A stretch of DNA of 64,000 bases from Myotis daubentonii (GCF_963259705.1 NC_081844.1:109244965-109308964); one strand, 5' to 3'. Shown: positions 10,589 through 22,231, numbered from the stretch's first letter. Numbers and translations are program-made. Notes: generated by a model from the letters alone, not told the origin.

Positions 10589-11930
10589 AGGGACAGCCAG
10601 TCTCCCGCCGCGGCCTGTGGTTTCCGTGGCCGAGGATGCGGGATTCCTCAGTGGCCGTGTGGCCTCCGCCTCTGCCTGGGCCGCCACGGTGCTCGCCGCC
10701 TGTCCGCAGACCCGGGACCCCGGGGCGGGCACAGGAAGGCAGCCTCCGCCACCCGCACCCGCCGCCCGGGCTCCCGTGCCTGGGAGGACTCAGTGGATGG
10801 GGCTGTGACTGAGCACAGGCGGGAAGAGCCCGCGGCCAGCGACTCGGGCCTGGCCGGGCGTTTTCACCTGAGACACGAATGCGGCGCCCTGATTTCTTGG
10901 GGCTCTGACCAGGTCCCCAGCGCTGCCCCTCACTTCAACCCCCAAGAGTGTCCCTCTGCGTGCAGGTTCCTGGTCACCTGCCGACGTGGAGGGGCGCCTG
11001 GGGCCCAGAGCTGGGTGGCCACGCCCACCCCAGCGAGCCCGCCCTTAGGCCTGGGAGCTGGGCAGCAAGGAGCCCGCAGGTTGGGGGCTGCAGGGGTGGG
11101 CGCTCCTGCCCAGTAAGACACGTTTCACCCGCCAGTGTCCAGTGCGCTTCCAGTCAGATGACGTCACCCAGGGCAGGGCCCCTGGGGCCAGGGTGCTGGG
11201 CGGGTTGTCAGGCGGCAGTTCCCGCAGGAGCCTGTGGTTCTGGGGAAGCAGGTGGCTGTGGCTTCATTAGAAAACGAGGGTGTTGAGGCCAGAGGATGAT
11301 CGCATGACCCCACTGCGGCCAGCTGTTCTCGGCACTGACAAGCTCCACGCTGCTGGTCCACACACGCGCCCGGCCTGCCCGTGTGTGGGCTCCCACCTTC
11401 TCCACCGTGAGACCTTCCAACTGGGCATTGCTGGGCGGGGCGGCTCCCCGAGCTGGGCTCGACTCACCCCACCTCCCTCTCCCTCTGGGCTCGGGATGCA
11501 GGGTCCACAAGGCCCTGCCCACATTCCACTGCCCATCCTGGCCCTCAGCTCGGTTGTTTTCCCACCCTGTTTCCATGGTGATAGTCACCCCCATTCTGTG
11601 TTGTGCATCCTGCAGTTTACCTGCTGCTAAAGGACCGGGGACCTGGCCCCTTGGTATCTTCCCAGGCCCTTTCCTGGGGTCGCAAAGGGCAAACAGCTCA
11701 GCAGCCCCACCCGCCAGACGAGGGCCCCAGGGGCCGTGCAGTGGTGGAGGCTGCAGGAGGCCCGTGGGCCCAGCCCAGGGCGCACAGGCCTCCCCCAGGA
11801 TCTTCCTCGGTCCCAGCAGCTCTGGCGGCTCTGTCTGCCCTCAGCAGGCCCCCCACCAGGCCTACAGCCTCACCTTCGGGTCCTGACCCAGCCCGGGAGC
11901 AACACCGGACCCTGTCTCTTCCTGTCTGCC

Positions 11931-11950
11931 TCATCTACTGCAGTAGATGA
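11931..11950. repeat. Perfect 20-nt palindrome in the FBXL18 3'UTR
   Basis: TCATCTACTG followed directly by CAGTAGATGA is perfectly self-complementary with no loop, centred on a CTGCAG (PstI) site. In RNA it could act as a self-dimerising element. As a hairpin it would need to open several central pairs. Confidence 0.9.
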
Positions 11951-12483
11951 AGATCTGGGGGACACCCTCTCCCCAATTTCTGGGATTCCTTTTAGGTGGC
12001 CCTAGAGGCCACCCTGCGGGATGGTCAGGAAGAATGGGCACAGCCCAGGAGGAAGGCAGGTGACCTGGCCGTCTGGGACCTGCAGGCCAGGCCGCCTTTC
12101 ATCCAGAGCCTGGACTCGGGTCCCGAGCTGTGGCTGTGTGCCTGCCCCTCGCTCTCGCCTGGGTGGTGGTCTCATGAGCAGGCACTTTTTTTACCCAGTG
12201 ATGTTTAGGCTGACAGATGCTGGAGGGGCCGCTCGCGGAGGGTGGGGCAGCGGGAGGCCTGTGCTCTGTGTCCCCTGCACCAGCCTCACTTGGAGCAAGA
12301 CTGCGCCACCCCTGCCCCGAGGCGGGACTCGCCAGATGCTGAGAAGGCGCTTATTCTCGCTAAGTGCTGTTTTGGCACCGCTGTTAATTGCAATTTATAT
12401 TCTGCAGCATTTGACGAGGGAAAGGAACCCACCCTAATGGCCCCCGATCCGCAGGGCTGGGCTGTTAAGCAGCGGACCATATG

Positions 12484-12650
12484 CTGCCTGGTCAGCATTG
12501 GCGTGTGTGCGTGCATGTCTGCATACACCTGTACTGTAGTCCACAGTGACGTGTGCATGGTGTGTGCGTGCATATGTGTCCCCAGCTCTGTGTATGATCA
12601 AGTGTCTGCGTGTGTGCACACTCGTGTGCAGGGTATGTGTGTGAGTGAGA
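12484..12650 (+). repeat. Degenerate TG-rich alternating purine-pyrimidine tract
   Basis: The run contains many GTGTGTGCGTGCATG-type alternating steps broken by CATACACC and similar. It looks like a decayed (TG)n microsatellite within the inferred 3'UTR. Confidence 0.7.
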
Positions 12651-14142
12651 GCCCGATGGGGTGGGAGGAGAGGGATGGAGGAAGGCGGGTCTGGCATTTA
12701 TGCCTTTGTTAAAGGGAGACCCACCCCAAGGCCACCTCCTGCCACAGGCCTGCAGGTGCTCCCGAGGCAGCTGGAGCCTTAGGGACACAGAGACCTGCCC
12801 CTCCCTGTTCTGGGCTTTCTCCTCTTCACCTGTCAGTGTCTGTCCCAGCCCCAGGAGGCCAACTGTGGACACCCCCTTTCATACAGCGGGGTTCTCTCCC
12901 CGCCTCTCAGCTGCCCTCCCGAAGGCAGGAGGGGCAGGCCCAGGGCCTCTGCTCCAGGCCTCGGAGGGTCAGTGGGCGCCCTGGCTGGGGAGGCGCAGCT
13001 CGGCGGCTGGACGCCAGGGCCACACCCCCTTAATCACGAGGGGACAGAGAGGGACCTGGGCTGAAAGGGGAGGAGTGGGCCACGGGGCCTGAACCAGTGC
13101 ATTGGCCCTGATCGTCCCGCGCCCTGGAGTCCAGGCCCGGAGGCCCTGCTCTGATGGCCCCCTGGGGGCCTCATGGTGCTGGGGCAGCGGAGCCTCCCGC
13201 TGCCCTTTGCCTCACTATTGGCTCCTTTAGGATTTGAGACTTGCTGAGACCTTGTAAGGAAATAAGTTACTGGGTGAGGGAGCCTGGCCGTTGGCAGGGT
13301 TTCAGCCTAAAAAGTGAGGTGAGGGAGCCGTGGGTGGGACGTGAGCACCCACAGTTCTCATGGCCTCGCCCGAGTCCTACAGGAAAGGGACAGGACTGTG
13401 AGGGAGGGCCCGGGCCCCTCTGATGGTCACCAGTCCCATTTGCATTGGGGATGCAGGATTCTAACTAGACATGTGGGGTCCACTGGGCGCGATGAACAAA
13501 TAACCCACAGACATTTAAAAACAAAACAACTGTGGGTCTGACACAGGCCACAGTGTCATCGAAACGATCCACTTTCCAAGGCTCTTTCTAAAGCTCTCAA
13601 GTGTGGGGCTTGGTGACAGTCACAGGGCAGCGCCCCTGTGGCGCTCCCCCTCCAGCCCCGTGGACCTGGGGACACGGTGGCCACGGGCTGCTCGCCTTCC
13701 ACACTTGGTCACAGAGCTGAGGCCAGGGCCTGGCTAGTGGGTCGGAGGGAGGGGTGCTGCTGTGCTGACCCTGCCACGTCCTTAATGGGGAGCCGAGGCC
13801 CCTGCTGTGCTCCCCTGCGGGCGGGCGCGTCCGCACAGGTGGGTGCGCACGCAACACGTGACGCCCTGCAGGCCTCAGGCATTGCCAGCCCCGGCACCAG
13901 CCGTGCCTCCGACCACTGCCCATCAGAGTGTGACTCTGACCAGAAACAGTTGAGCCCAGCGAGCTCCTAAGGGGCTGGGTTAGCCGCGGGGGTCCCACGG
14001 TTTGTGTGTGACCAGGTGCTAAATGACTATGTGTCACCTGCCTTTCGATGCCAGACCGTGTCCTCTGGTGATGCCGCTCCTGAGTTTGTGTTTAAACTAC
14101 ATTTTGGTCCTTTTGTGTACATTTGTGGCATGTGGCGTCTCA

Positions 14143-14148
14143 AATAAA
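14143..14148 (+). terminator. FBXL18: Polyadenylation signal AATAAA, probable FBXL18 end
   Basis: AATAAA sits in CTCAAATAAAGTGGACTTG, about 3.55 kb after the stop. A TG-rich downstream element (GCAGCTGTGTGGTCCTCTGG, near 14171-14190) follows at the usual distance. Cleavage is expected near 14160-14170. SINEs and old L1 resume about 1 kb further on. Confidence 0.7.
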
Positions 14149-14717
14149 GTGGACTTGATTTCAAGAACCAAGCAGCTGTGTGGTCCTCTGGGCAGGGCAC
14201 TCCGACCTTTCCCGTCTCGGTGACCCCGGCCCAGCCCCGGAGGGTGGCCGAGGTGTGCCCATCACCCACTGCCCATCACGTGTTGGGGCGGATGCTTTGC
14301 TTGGTCAGATCAGGGTCCTGGACGGAGGTGTGAGAGGCAGAGGGGACCAGACGCGAAACCTGAACACATCTGCACACTCACACCAAAGCCCTGGATCAAT
14401 TTTACACCAATTAGTTAACAGCAATTCAGCTAAAGGTAAGAGTGTCCTTTCTGTTCATCCCAGGAAGTCTGTGCAGTTCAGAGAAGGAGAAGCAGGAGGA
14501 GAGAAAACAGCCGGTCCCCGCCAGCCAGAGTCCTCGCTGGCGTCCCGCTCCCGCCCTGTGAGGCCTTGTAGCTGCCATGACTTACGGGCCTGCTTATGCT
14601 CCCCTCCTCTCCCTTCCCCAGAAGGCATCTGGCCCTCGTTCTTCCAGACTCGTCATGTTAATGGTGTGGCGTTGCTGTCACACGCCCGCCCCCCCCGCCC
14701 CCCCCCCCCCCCCGCCT

Positions 14718-14830
14718 GCTGTGGGATAATTAGCTCCTCTCTAATTAGTCACTCTTCCAAGGAAAGTGCTCCCAGCATCCTGGTGCTGGAGCGTTTTTCT
14801 ATTTTTAGAGTCATTTCCTTGGGTCTCAGG
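14718..14830. promoter_or_regulatory. Candidate conserved element with paired TAATTAG sites
   Basis: TAATTAG occurs twice (14727-14733 and 14742-14748), 15 bp apart start to start, in an AT-rich patch bounded by a poly-C run on the left and GC-rich sequence on the right. TAATTA is the core of many paired-like and Antennapedia-class homeodomain sites. Regulatory function is inferred only from the motif and the base composition. Confidence 0.35.
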
Positions 14831-15147
14831 ATGAGTGTTTGGCTGGGAGGCTGTCGGGAGGCTGTCGGGAGGCCGGAGGGGCAGAGCTGTAGTCGGGTGC
14901 GGGCTGGCGTCTGCCCACAGAAGGAGCAGCTCCCACCCGCTGAGCCACACCGGCCAGGACTCCTTGGATCTCTTCCGTCTTGTCCAGAGCTCCCCGTCCT
15001 TCCCTTTCTTTTCTGAACAGTTTCCGTTGGGAGAATTCCCCACAACCTGGGGTTTGCTGACTGCGTCCTGCGGGCCTCAGCACCTCGCTGTCCCGCCAAT
15101 CAGTAACGATCCAGAGGTTTGATCAGACTTGGGCTCCAGCCTTCATT

Positions 15148-15329
15148 TTAAAAAGTATTTTACTTATTTACTAACTTTATAGAGAAAGGAAGGGAGAGAG
15201 AGAAGCATCGACTTACTCCACTTATCCCTGGCTTCGTTGGCTGATTCCTGCCTGTGCTCTGACGGGAACTGAGCCCATAGCCTTGGCACTTTGGGACAGC
15301 ACTCACCACTGAGCACCCAGCTGGGCAAA
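15148..15329 (-). mobile_element. VES-related SINE, strongly diverged
   Basis: A reverse SINE-like structure is visible: T/A-rich tail, AGAGAAAGGAAGGGAGAGAGAG, GCATCGACTTA, CTGATTCCTGCCTG and the head end CACTGAGCACCCAGCTGGGC. It is more decayed than the other copies. Confidence 0.65.
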
Positions 15330-15732
15330 GCCTTTTTGTGTAAGCATTATTCTTTTTAAATTTATTTTTATTTTACTAATTTTGTTTTAAATGTAATTTC
15401 TGGAGTAGGAGTACATTTGTGTGACCCCCACAATGAAAACATACCAGGATATTCCTAGTGAGAAGTCCCATTCTCCGCTTGTCCCTCAGCCGCCCCTGCA
15501 CGCGCTGTTCCTCCCGAGACCCAGTCATTCTTGAATACACTCCCCAGGCTGCTGCAAGTCTCTGGTCAATTTCCAGAATTCTGGAAAAGTTGGTTCTGAT
15601 CGTTTCTGTTGTTGTTGTTGCTTTTATTAAAGGGTGAATTTTCAAAGGGTCTTACCTGACTGTTTTTGTCCTGACCAGTCCATTTTTCCAGCTGTGTAAT
15701 ATTCCACTGGGTAGATGGATGACCACTTTTTT

Positions 15733-15932
15733 TTTTTTTAAATATATTTTATTGATTTTTTACAGAGAGGAGGGGAGAGATAGAGAGTTAGAAACATCGA
15801 TCAGCTGCCTCCTGCACATCTCCCACTGGGGATGTGCCCGCAACCAAGGTACATGCCCTTGACCGGAATCGAACCTGGGACCTTTCAGTCCGCAGGCCGA
15901 CGCTCTATCCACTGAGCCAAACCGGTTTCGGC
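15733..15932 (-). mobile_element. VES SINE (young) inserted in old L1
   Basis: Reverse VES SINE (AAATATATTTTATTG, GATAGAGAGTTAGAAACATCG, GACCGGAATCGAACC, CCAAACCGGTTTCGGC). A 12-nt target duplication GACCACTTTTTT lies at 15721-15732 and 15933-15944. Confidence 0.92.
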
Positions 15933-15979
15933 GACCACTTTTTTTTTTTTAAGGGTTTTAGTTTGTTGTTTTGTTTTTG

Positions 15980-16191
15980 TTTTTTTTTTTAAATTATTGA
16001 TTTCAGAGAGGAAGGGAGAGGGAGAGAGAGAGAAACATCAATGATGGGAGAGAATCATGGATCGGCTGCCTCCTGCATGCCCCACTCTGGGGATTGAACC
16101 GCAACCCATGCATGTGCCCTGACTGGGAATCAAACCATGGCCTCCTGGTTCATAGGTCGAAGCTCAACCACTGAGCCACGCCGATGGGCGG
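15980..16191 (-). mobile_element. VES SINE, second head subtype
   Basis: Reverse SINE with ATTATTGATTTCAGAGAGGAAGGG, GAATCATGGATCGGCTGCC and the GGCCTCCTGGTTCATAGGTC head type, ending GAGCCACGCCGATGGGC. It is inserted in the same old L1. Confidence 0.85.
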
Positions 16192-17008
16192 GTGACAACT
16201 TCCTTAACCCATTTTCTATGCTTGGACATTTGGATTGTTGTCCGTATTTCATGATGACATACTGTGTTGCAAATTAATAACTCGCCAGTCTCATTTCACT
16301 CCTGAACACGTGTCTATAAACTAAACCCCTAGCAGTGGAGCTGCTGGGCCCAAGGGCATATCCATCTATAATTTTGACGGATGCTGCTCAAATCGTCTTC
16401 CATGGGGGCGGGGGCGGGGACCAATCCACATTCCCACAGACGACGTCCAAGGGCCTTTGTTTCCCGGTCTTGCCAATAGAGGAGGATCTGTAACTGTTGG
16501 ATTTTGCCAGGCGGGTGGGTGAGAAATAGTATCTCATTGTGATTTTACCCAGCATTACTTCCATGAACAAATTTGAGCGTCTTTTCTCTCTCTCTCTCTC
16601 TTTGTGTGTGTTTTGTAATTTTTATTTCTTTTTTTTTTTGTCCTTCTTTAAAATTGAGCTTCTTTTTATATATTTTAAAGGCCACGGGGATTTCCCGTTT
16701 TCTGTCATTTCTTCTCGTTGATGTACAGACGCTCTGTGGGAGGGTGGCGAGGGCTTTATTTTTATAAAGTCAGTGTGTGCTTCCCAGCGCTCTGCGTATC
16801 TCGCCGCCCCAGACCCGGGGCCGCGAAGAGAGGCCTCTGTAGGCGCCCACGAGGCTGCTCCTGCCTGGCCCTGCGGGGGCCTCGCTGTCTGATGCAGGCT
16901 CCAGGCTCGGGGACCGTGTGTACCGGTGTCTCCCAGTTGGATTCGCGTTCCCCTCGCGGGTGCTGTCCTCCTCCTCTGGCGACTGGAGCTGTCTTCGCGT
17001 GTCCCTCA

Positions 17009-17038
17009 GTGCGGGGGGGGGGGGGGGGGGGGGGGGGC
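17009..17038 (+). repeat. Poly-G tract
   Basis: About 30 consecutive G bases follow GTCCCTCAGTGC. The tract can form a G-quadruplex, and its length is likely variable and error-prone in assembly. Confidence 0.9.
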
Positions 17039-18566
17039 TTTGACGCTGGCCTCCGGGGAGTGTGCCCAGGGCCAGCCCTTCCAAGCAGAACAGCCTACTT
17101 TTCTGCAGGACTTGGGCCTTGTTCGGACTCTCGCTGCTGCCGTCATCCGGCTGAATTGGGCTTTTCAGTGCGTCTTCTTTTCCTCGGGAAACAATGCCCA
17201 TTTAAAAACATGGCGCGTGTAGATAAACCGAAGGGAACAGCTTCACCGCAGGATCACTATCTCGGGCGTCGCTGTAGCCTCTCCCTGGACGTACACGTGT
17301 AAGTGTGGACCGCGGAACCCAGCGGGTCCTGCCCGGCCACGCTGCCAGGCCCGTGTCTACCGGGTGCGCGTTTCTGCCCCCCGACCTTCCCGGCCAGGCC
17401 CGTGACAGCTTCCGTTTCCCCTGGGCCATTCGCTGAACGGAGGATCGGACACGTGGTGTCTCCAGCTTTTTGCCTGATGCACAGCAGAGCCGGGCAGCAT
17501 CCCTATGAACGCCATGAGTGTGCGCCACGCTCGCTGCGGGGCGGAAGTGGGGGTGCAGAGTCACGGAGAACTGGGGGTGTCGGGCTCGCGGCTGTGCTCG
17601 CCCCAGAAAGAACGGGCACCTCCCCCTGGTGAACGGATCACAGCTTCGCATCTGTCCCCTCCCCGATGGTCAGGTCCCCGGGAAGGTGTGGCCCGGCACA
17701 GGGTGTGGCCGGCCGCTGAGGTCCGGGGGCCTGGGTTTACTCACAAGGCGGGGGAGGAGGCTCTAGTCCCATTTGGCTCCGCAGATCACTCGGGTCTGGA
17801 AAGTGTCTGGTGGTGGGAACTGTGTTCCTAAATGAGTTTAAAAATCTAAATGTGAGACACACGGCGACGGAACAGGCCCCGGTGAGGAACGCACTCGCTC
17901 TCCCCGCGCCTGTCTTTACGGGGCGGGGCCTTTCTGGGCGAAGCGGTGACCGTGGGGGGACAGACCTGCGGATCCCCCGCCCTGGAGGGCAGGGCGGTGC
18001 AGGGCCCAGCGCCCACTGGGGGGCCGCAGGCTCCGGGGTCCCTCACCCCCCTGGGCCCACCCTGGGCTCCCTCTGCGTCTCCCTGGCCCAGTGCAGTCGG
18101 TCCTGCACGTCGCGTGGGGTTGGACCTGCTGAGGTCATGTGCGCGGGTGCGGTCTCCTCAGATGACCTGGAGCCAGGGCTGCTGTCCCTGTCGGAGACGG
18201 GAAACCGAGGCCCGCACCACCTGCTGGGCCGGGGACCGTGTGTCTCTAGCCAATGTCTCCTGCCGAGGCCCCAGCTCACAGAGGGGCCCCTTCCTGGACC
18301 CCCTCGCGGCTCCCAGCCAGGCCCTGCTTCCCCACCACCCCTGCCCGGCTGGCGGGAGGTGGGGAGATGCCAGAGGGAAGGGGGGGCGGAGGACAAGCAG
18401 AGCAGGCATTTAGGGCGTAAACGCAGCACTTGTCTGTGGAAGAAAAACATTTTCTTTGCACAAACAAGACTCTCAGCCCAGTTTCCCAGAAGCGCTATCT
18501 CAGAACAGCCTGCTTCCAAGGAAGAGAGAATACAGCCAGGGAGGGAGGCGGCAGGGAGCCCCTGTA

Positions 18567-18752
18567 GGGACAGGCAAGGGACAGGCAGGTGGAGGACAGG
18601 CAGGTGGGGGACAGGCAGGTGGGGACAGGCAGGTGGGGGACAGGCAGGGGACAGGCAGGTGGGGGACAGGCAGGTGGGGGACAGGCAGGGGACAGGCAGG
18701 TGGGGGACAGGCAGGTGGGGGACAGGCAGGTGGGGGACAGGCAGGTGGGGGA
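18567..18752 (+). repeat. GACAGGCAGGTGGGG minisatellite
   Basis: About 13 head-to-tail copies of a 15-bp unit GACAGGCAGGTGGGG alternate with shorter units lacking the TGG step (GACAGGCAGGG). The unit length is a multiple of three, so it produces artefactual glycine- and glutamine-rich frames on the plus strand and cysteine/proline-rich frames on the minus strand. These are not genes. Confidence 0.95.
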
Positions 18753-19893
18753 CCCAGGCCCGGCACCCGCCAGAGGATTTGACTTCAAGCCTGTTACAAA
18801 CACATTTGTTGACGGGGACCAGGCAGGGGCTCCCACAGGACACTGAGCCTGTGATCAAGTGGCTCCCCTGCCCCCTGCCGGCGGTTCAGTGGGCTCAGCC
18901 TGCAGCGTCTCCAGGGGGGCCAGCAGCCCCAGGAAAACCCTGGCCGCGGCTCATGGCGCTCACATGCCCAGCTCCCTCTCCCAGAGCGCCGTCAGCGTGG
19001 GCATTTCTGCTCCGCGAGGGCCTTCTCTTTCCTCGTGGGTGGGCTCCTCCTCCCCTCCTGTCTCCCGTGGCCCCGCGTACTTAGGGTGAAACTTCTCCAG
19101 ATTGAAGGGCCTTGGGGAGCCCGGGCATGCCCGGCCGTCTCCTTGGCGGGCAGCGGGACGCCCCGGAGACGCTGGGCACCGCTCCCCTGGGCTCGCTGCT
19201 GTTCCCCGGCAACCGGCTGCTCCTTATCAGCTCCCCACGAGCTCCAGCCAAATCCTGATGCGGCCCCACCTGTTTTTCAGTTTGTGGTTTCGGTTTTTAA
19301 ATGTTATTTTAGGAAGTGAAATGAACAGCACTCGTTCTGGAAGGGAGATGAGCTTGGATCTGCTGGAGAGATGTGTGCTGGGAAGGAATCTCTCTTAACT
19401 GCGGGCAGGCTTCCCGCGGGCTCGGTGCGGAGGCTGGCGGCCCCCTCGCAGGGGGAGTTGGCGGGCGCGCTGTGGGCGCGGGCCAGCCGGGCAGCGGCTG
19501 GGTGCTGTTCCGCCGGAGATCTGGTGGACAAGGGGCCTGACCCACCGGCGGGCCGGCCACCTACGCCTCCCACCCACCCTCTCGAGGCATTGCAGGCCTT
19601 TGCGATCCAAGAGCTAAATCCCCCAGCCTTCTGGTGCTTTTTAAAATACAGCTTGACCCTCCCCGATGCTGGAGAGGTGTTCCTTGCTTTATTGCCACCT
19701 GGAAACTGTCTGTCTGACTTCTGAGGGGCCTCATTGTTACATTGAGCCTTGGGGGAACCCCTGTGTTGGGAGCAAATAATAGAAAACCTAACTCAAACCA
19801 GCGTAACAATAAAGAGGCTTTATTGTAATGAACAAAGGGTGTAGGTGGACTTCAGGTCAGGATTGATCCAGCAGCTCAGTAGTGCTTCTAAGG

Positions 19894-20105
19894 CAGCGGT
19901 TCTCAACCTGTGGGTCGCGACCCCTTTGACGGTCGAACGACCCTTTCACAGGGGTCGCCTAAGACCATCCTGCATATCAGATATTTACATTACGATTCAT
20001 CACAGTAGCAACATGACAGTTATGAAGTGGCAACGAAAATAATTTTATGGTTGGGTCACAACGTGAGGAACTGTATTTAAAGGGCCGGAAGGTTGAGAAC
20101 CACTG
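19894..20105. mobile_element. SPIN-type hAT MITE, 212 bp
   Basis: The ends form terminal inverted repeats: CAGCGGTTCTCAACCTGTGG at the left and GAAGGTTGAGAACCACTG at the right. The subterminal GTCGCGACCCC and CACAGGGGTCGCCTAAG match the SPACE INVADERS (SPIN) group of hAT transposons. An 8-bp host duplication (TTCTAAGG at 19886-19893, CTCTAAGG at 20106-20113, one mismatch) fits hAT transposition. There is no transposase, so this is a non-autonomous copy. SPIN elements are known to have entered several tetrapod lineages, including vesper bats, by horizontal transfer. Confidence 0.9.
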
Positions 20106-21810
20106 CTCTAAGGACTCAATTTGGGATAGTTATTAGCCAACTGGGTTGTGGGTTTCTTGTTTATCCCCATCCCTGAGGCAGAGGAATGGAGGAGGGGGTA
20201 CCCAGAGGAGCTGGGGTGCGGGGAGGTCCCCCCACCTTCTGGGGGTCCAGTGGGTGGGAGGGGTCACTATGGTTGAGATGGAAGCCTGGGAGGAGCTTGT
20301 GGTGAGGCCTGGGGGCTGGGCGCAGATACTCTGAGCATTGGGGGTGTCAGGCAGGAGTGGGAGGGGGTGGAAGAGGAGACACAGGTGGGCTGAGGTTGGG
20401 TGTGGCTTGAAGAGAGGTCAGGGTAGGTGGGGGTGGGAGCACAGCATTTAGGGGGAGTGACGGGAGCTGCTCCCAGAAGAGGCATGGCACTGCGGTGGGC
20501 CCACCGTGTGCATCCACATGCCACCATCCTCACCGGCTGGGGAGCTGGGAGGCCCAGCTGGGTTGCTATGGTGATGGGATGCATGGCCAGCAGGTGTCAG
20601 CAGAGCCTGCAGAAATGGGAAGAGCAGGTGTGGCTAAGTGCGGGACACCCCATCCCCTCTCCTGGAGCCCCCTCCAGCTGTGCCAGGAGGGCCCCCCCAG
20701 CACTGCCAGGCTCAGAGGGGCCCTCAGAGCCACGTCTGCCAGGAGCCGGGGACCTCGGCCTGCCGCCGCCGTTGCCATGGCTGCACAGCTGGGAAGCAGG
20801 GCCCCGGGTGGGTGTGTCCCCTTGGCAGGCTGGAGACCTGCGCTCCGCACTGCGGTCTGTGGAGGCACATCCTCTCTGGGCCTCTGTGTCCCCGTCTGTG
20901 ACGCTGTGCTGAGGAGGAGCGGGGGCCCAGCACACCGTGCTGCTGTCCTGGTTCACCCATCGCCGGGAGCGTCTCGCTGCCCCAGGAATGAGGCGCACAC
21001 AGCGCACACGCAGGGCACACGTGCCCACACACGCACGTGGACGGCCCACACAGGGCACAGTCCGCCCTTCCGCCCGGGCTCCCTGACCCTAAAGCCCCTG
21101 CACGGGCCGCCCAGGCCCCGGGGGGAGGAATCGCGGTGGGTGCTGCAGGGGCTCTGTGGCAGGAGCCCCAGGACCCCTCCTTTCTCCGGGCCATGTGACT
21201 GGTAGATGGGGAGACTGAGGCAAGCTGGCCTCCAGCGTGGGTGGTGGAGGGAGCAGCCAGGAGGGAGTCCGTGCAGGAATGGACGGGTCCACGGGGCGCC
21301 CTTTCCCACACGCCCTCCTCGCTCCCCTCCCGGGGCTGCGGCTGTGATGCGGAAATGCTGAGGTCTGCGCTTTTCCCACTCACGGTCCCGCCTCCATCAG
21401 CGTGCTTCCTGCAGAAGCAAATGAAAGAGGCTGCGGGGGGGACAGGGGTGCTCCCACCCAGCCCCGGCAGCTGGTGCGGTGGGGGTGCCTGGCCAGGTGG
21501 CCTCATGGCCGGTCTCCTTGTCCAGTGGTTCACATTTTCGATCTCCAGCCGGAAGCTTGGAGGGGGGAGGACATCTGCCTCCCCAGCCACATGGGAGGGC
21601 GACAGCCTGGGGTCCCAGGCTTCCAGCTGTCACCTGCCTGAAGGGTGCCCCCCCACCCCCCGGCAAAGCTGAGAGAGGAAAAAAAGACTCAGAGGGCTCT
21701 CATCTGTCTCCTGACAGGGAGGGGGCTCTGAGGCAGGTGTCCCCAGGGCCCTATAGCTCCACCCAACTGGGGAAATGCTTTCAGGTCAGGTCAGAGATAG
21801 AAAGGACTGG

Positions 21811-22231
21811 TTCATCCATCCACCCACCCATCCATCCACCTATCCATTCATCCATCCATCCACCCACCCATCCATCCACCCATCCATTCATCCATCCATC
21901 TGTCTACTCATCCATCCATCCATCCATCCATCCATCCATCCATCCATCCATCCACCATCCACCATCCATCCATCCACCATCCATCCATCCGTCCACCCAT
22001 CCATCCATCCATCTGTCCATTCATCCATCCATCTGTCCACTCATCCATCCATCCATCCATCCATCCATCCATCCATCCACCATCCACCATCCACCATCCA
22101 TCTATCCACCATCCATCCATCCGTCCACCCATCCATCCATCTATCCACCCACCATCCATCCACCCATCCATCTATCCATCCATCCACCATCCATCCATCC
22201 ATCCATCCACCCACCCACCCACCAACCCACA
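21811..22231 (+). repeat. (ATCC)n tandem array, left block
   Basis: Imperfect CATC/ATCC tetranucleotide repeats with CACC, CATT and TGTC variants. The 4-bp unit reads open in several frames (isoleucine/histidine/proline-rich on plus, tryptophan/methionine/aspartate-rich on minus). These are repeat artefacts. Confidence 0.95.

Larger units (their letters stand above)
10589..14165 (+). other. FBXL18: FBXL18 3' untranslated region (inferred)
   Basis: The stretch from the stop codon to the AATAAA at 14143 has no convincing open frame. No lineage-specific SINE was found in it, although both flanks are rich in them, which fits selection on a transcribed 3'UTR. It contains a 20-nt perfect palindrome at 11931-11950, a TG-rich alternating tract at about 12484-12650 and an AT-rich patch at 12355-12420. 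The true end must be confirmed with transcripts. Earlier polyadenylation is possible. Confidence 0.6.
15345..16715 (-). mobile_element. Old L1 fragment split by two SINEs
   Basis: The non-SINE parts (15345-15720 and 16193-16715) are AT-rich. They contain the reverse complement of recognisable L1 3'-region motifs such as CAGCTGTGTAATATTCCACTG, CTGCTGGGCCCAAGGGCATATCC and TAGTATCTCATTGTGATTTTA. They read as one decayed element interrupted by SINEs at 15733-15932 and 15980-16191. No ORF survives. The subfamily is not assigned. Confidence 0.65.

Noticed and set aside
17810..19084. 424-residue plus-strand open frame and a 271-residue minus-strand frame
   Set aside because: Both run through the 15-bp minisatellite, whose unit is a multiple of three, and otherwise have unstructured GC-rich content.
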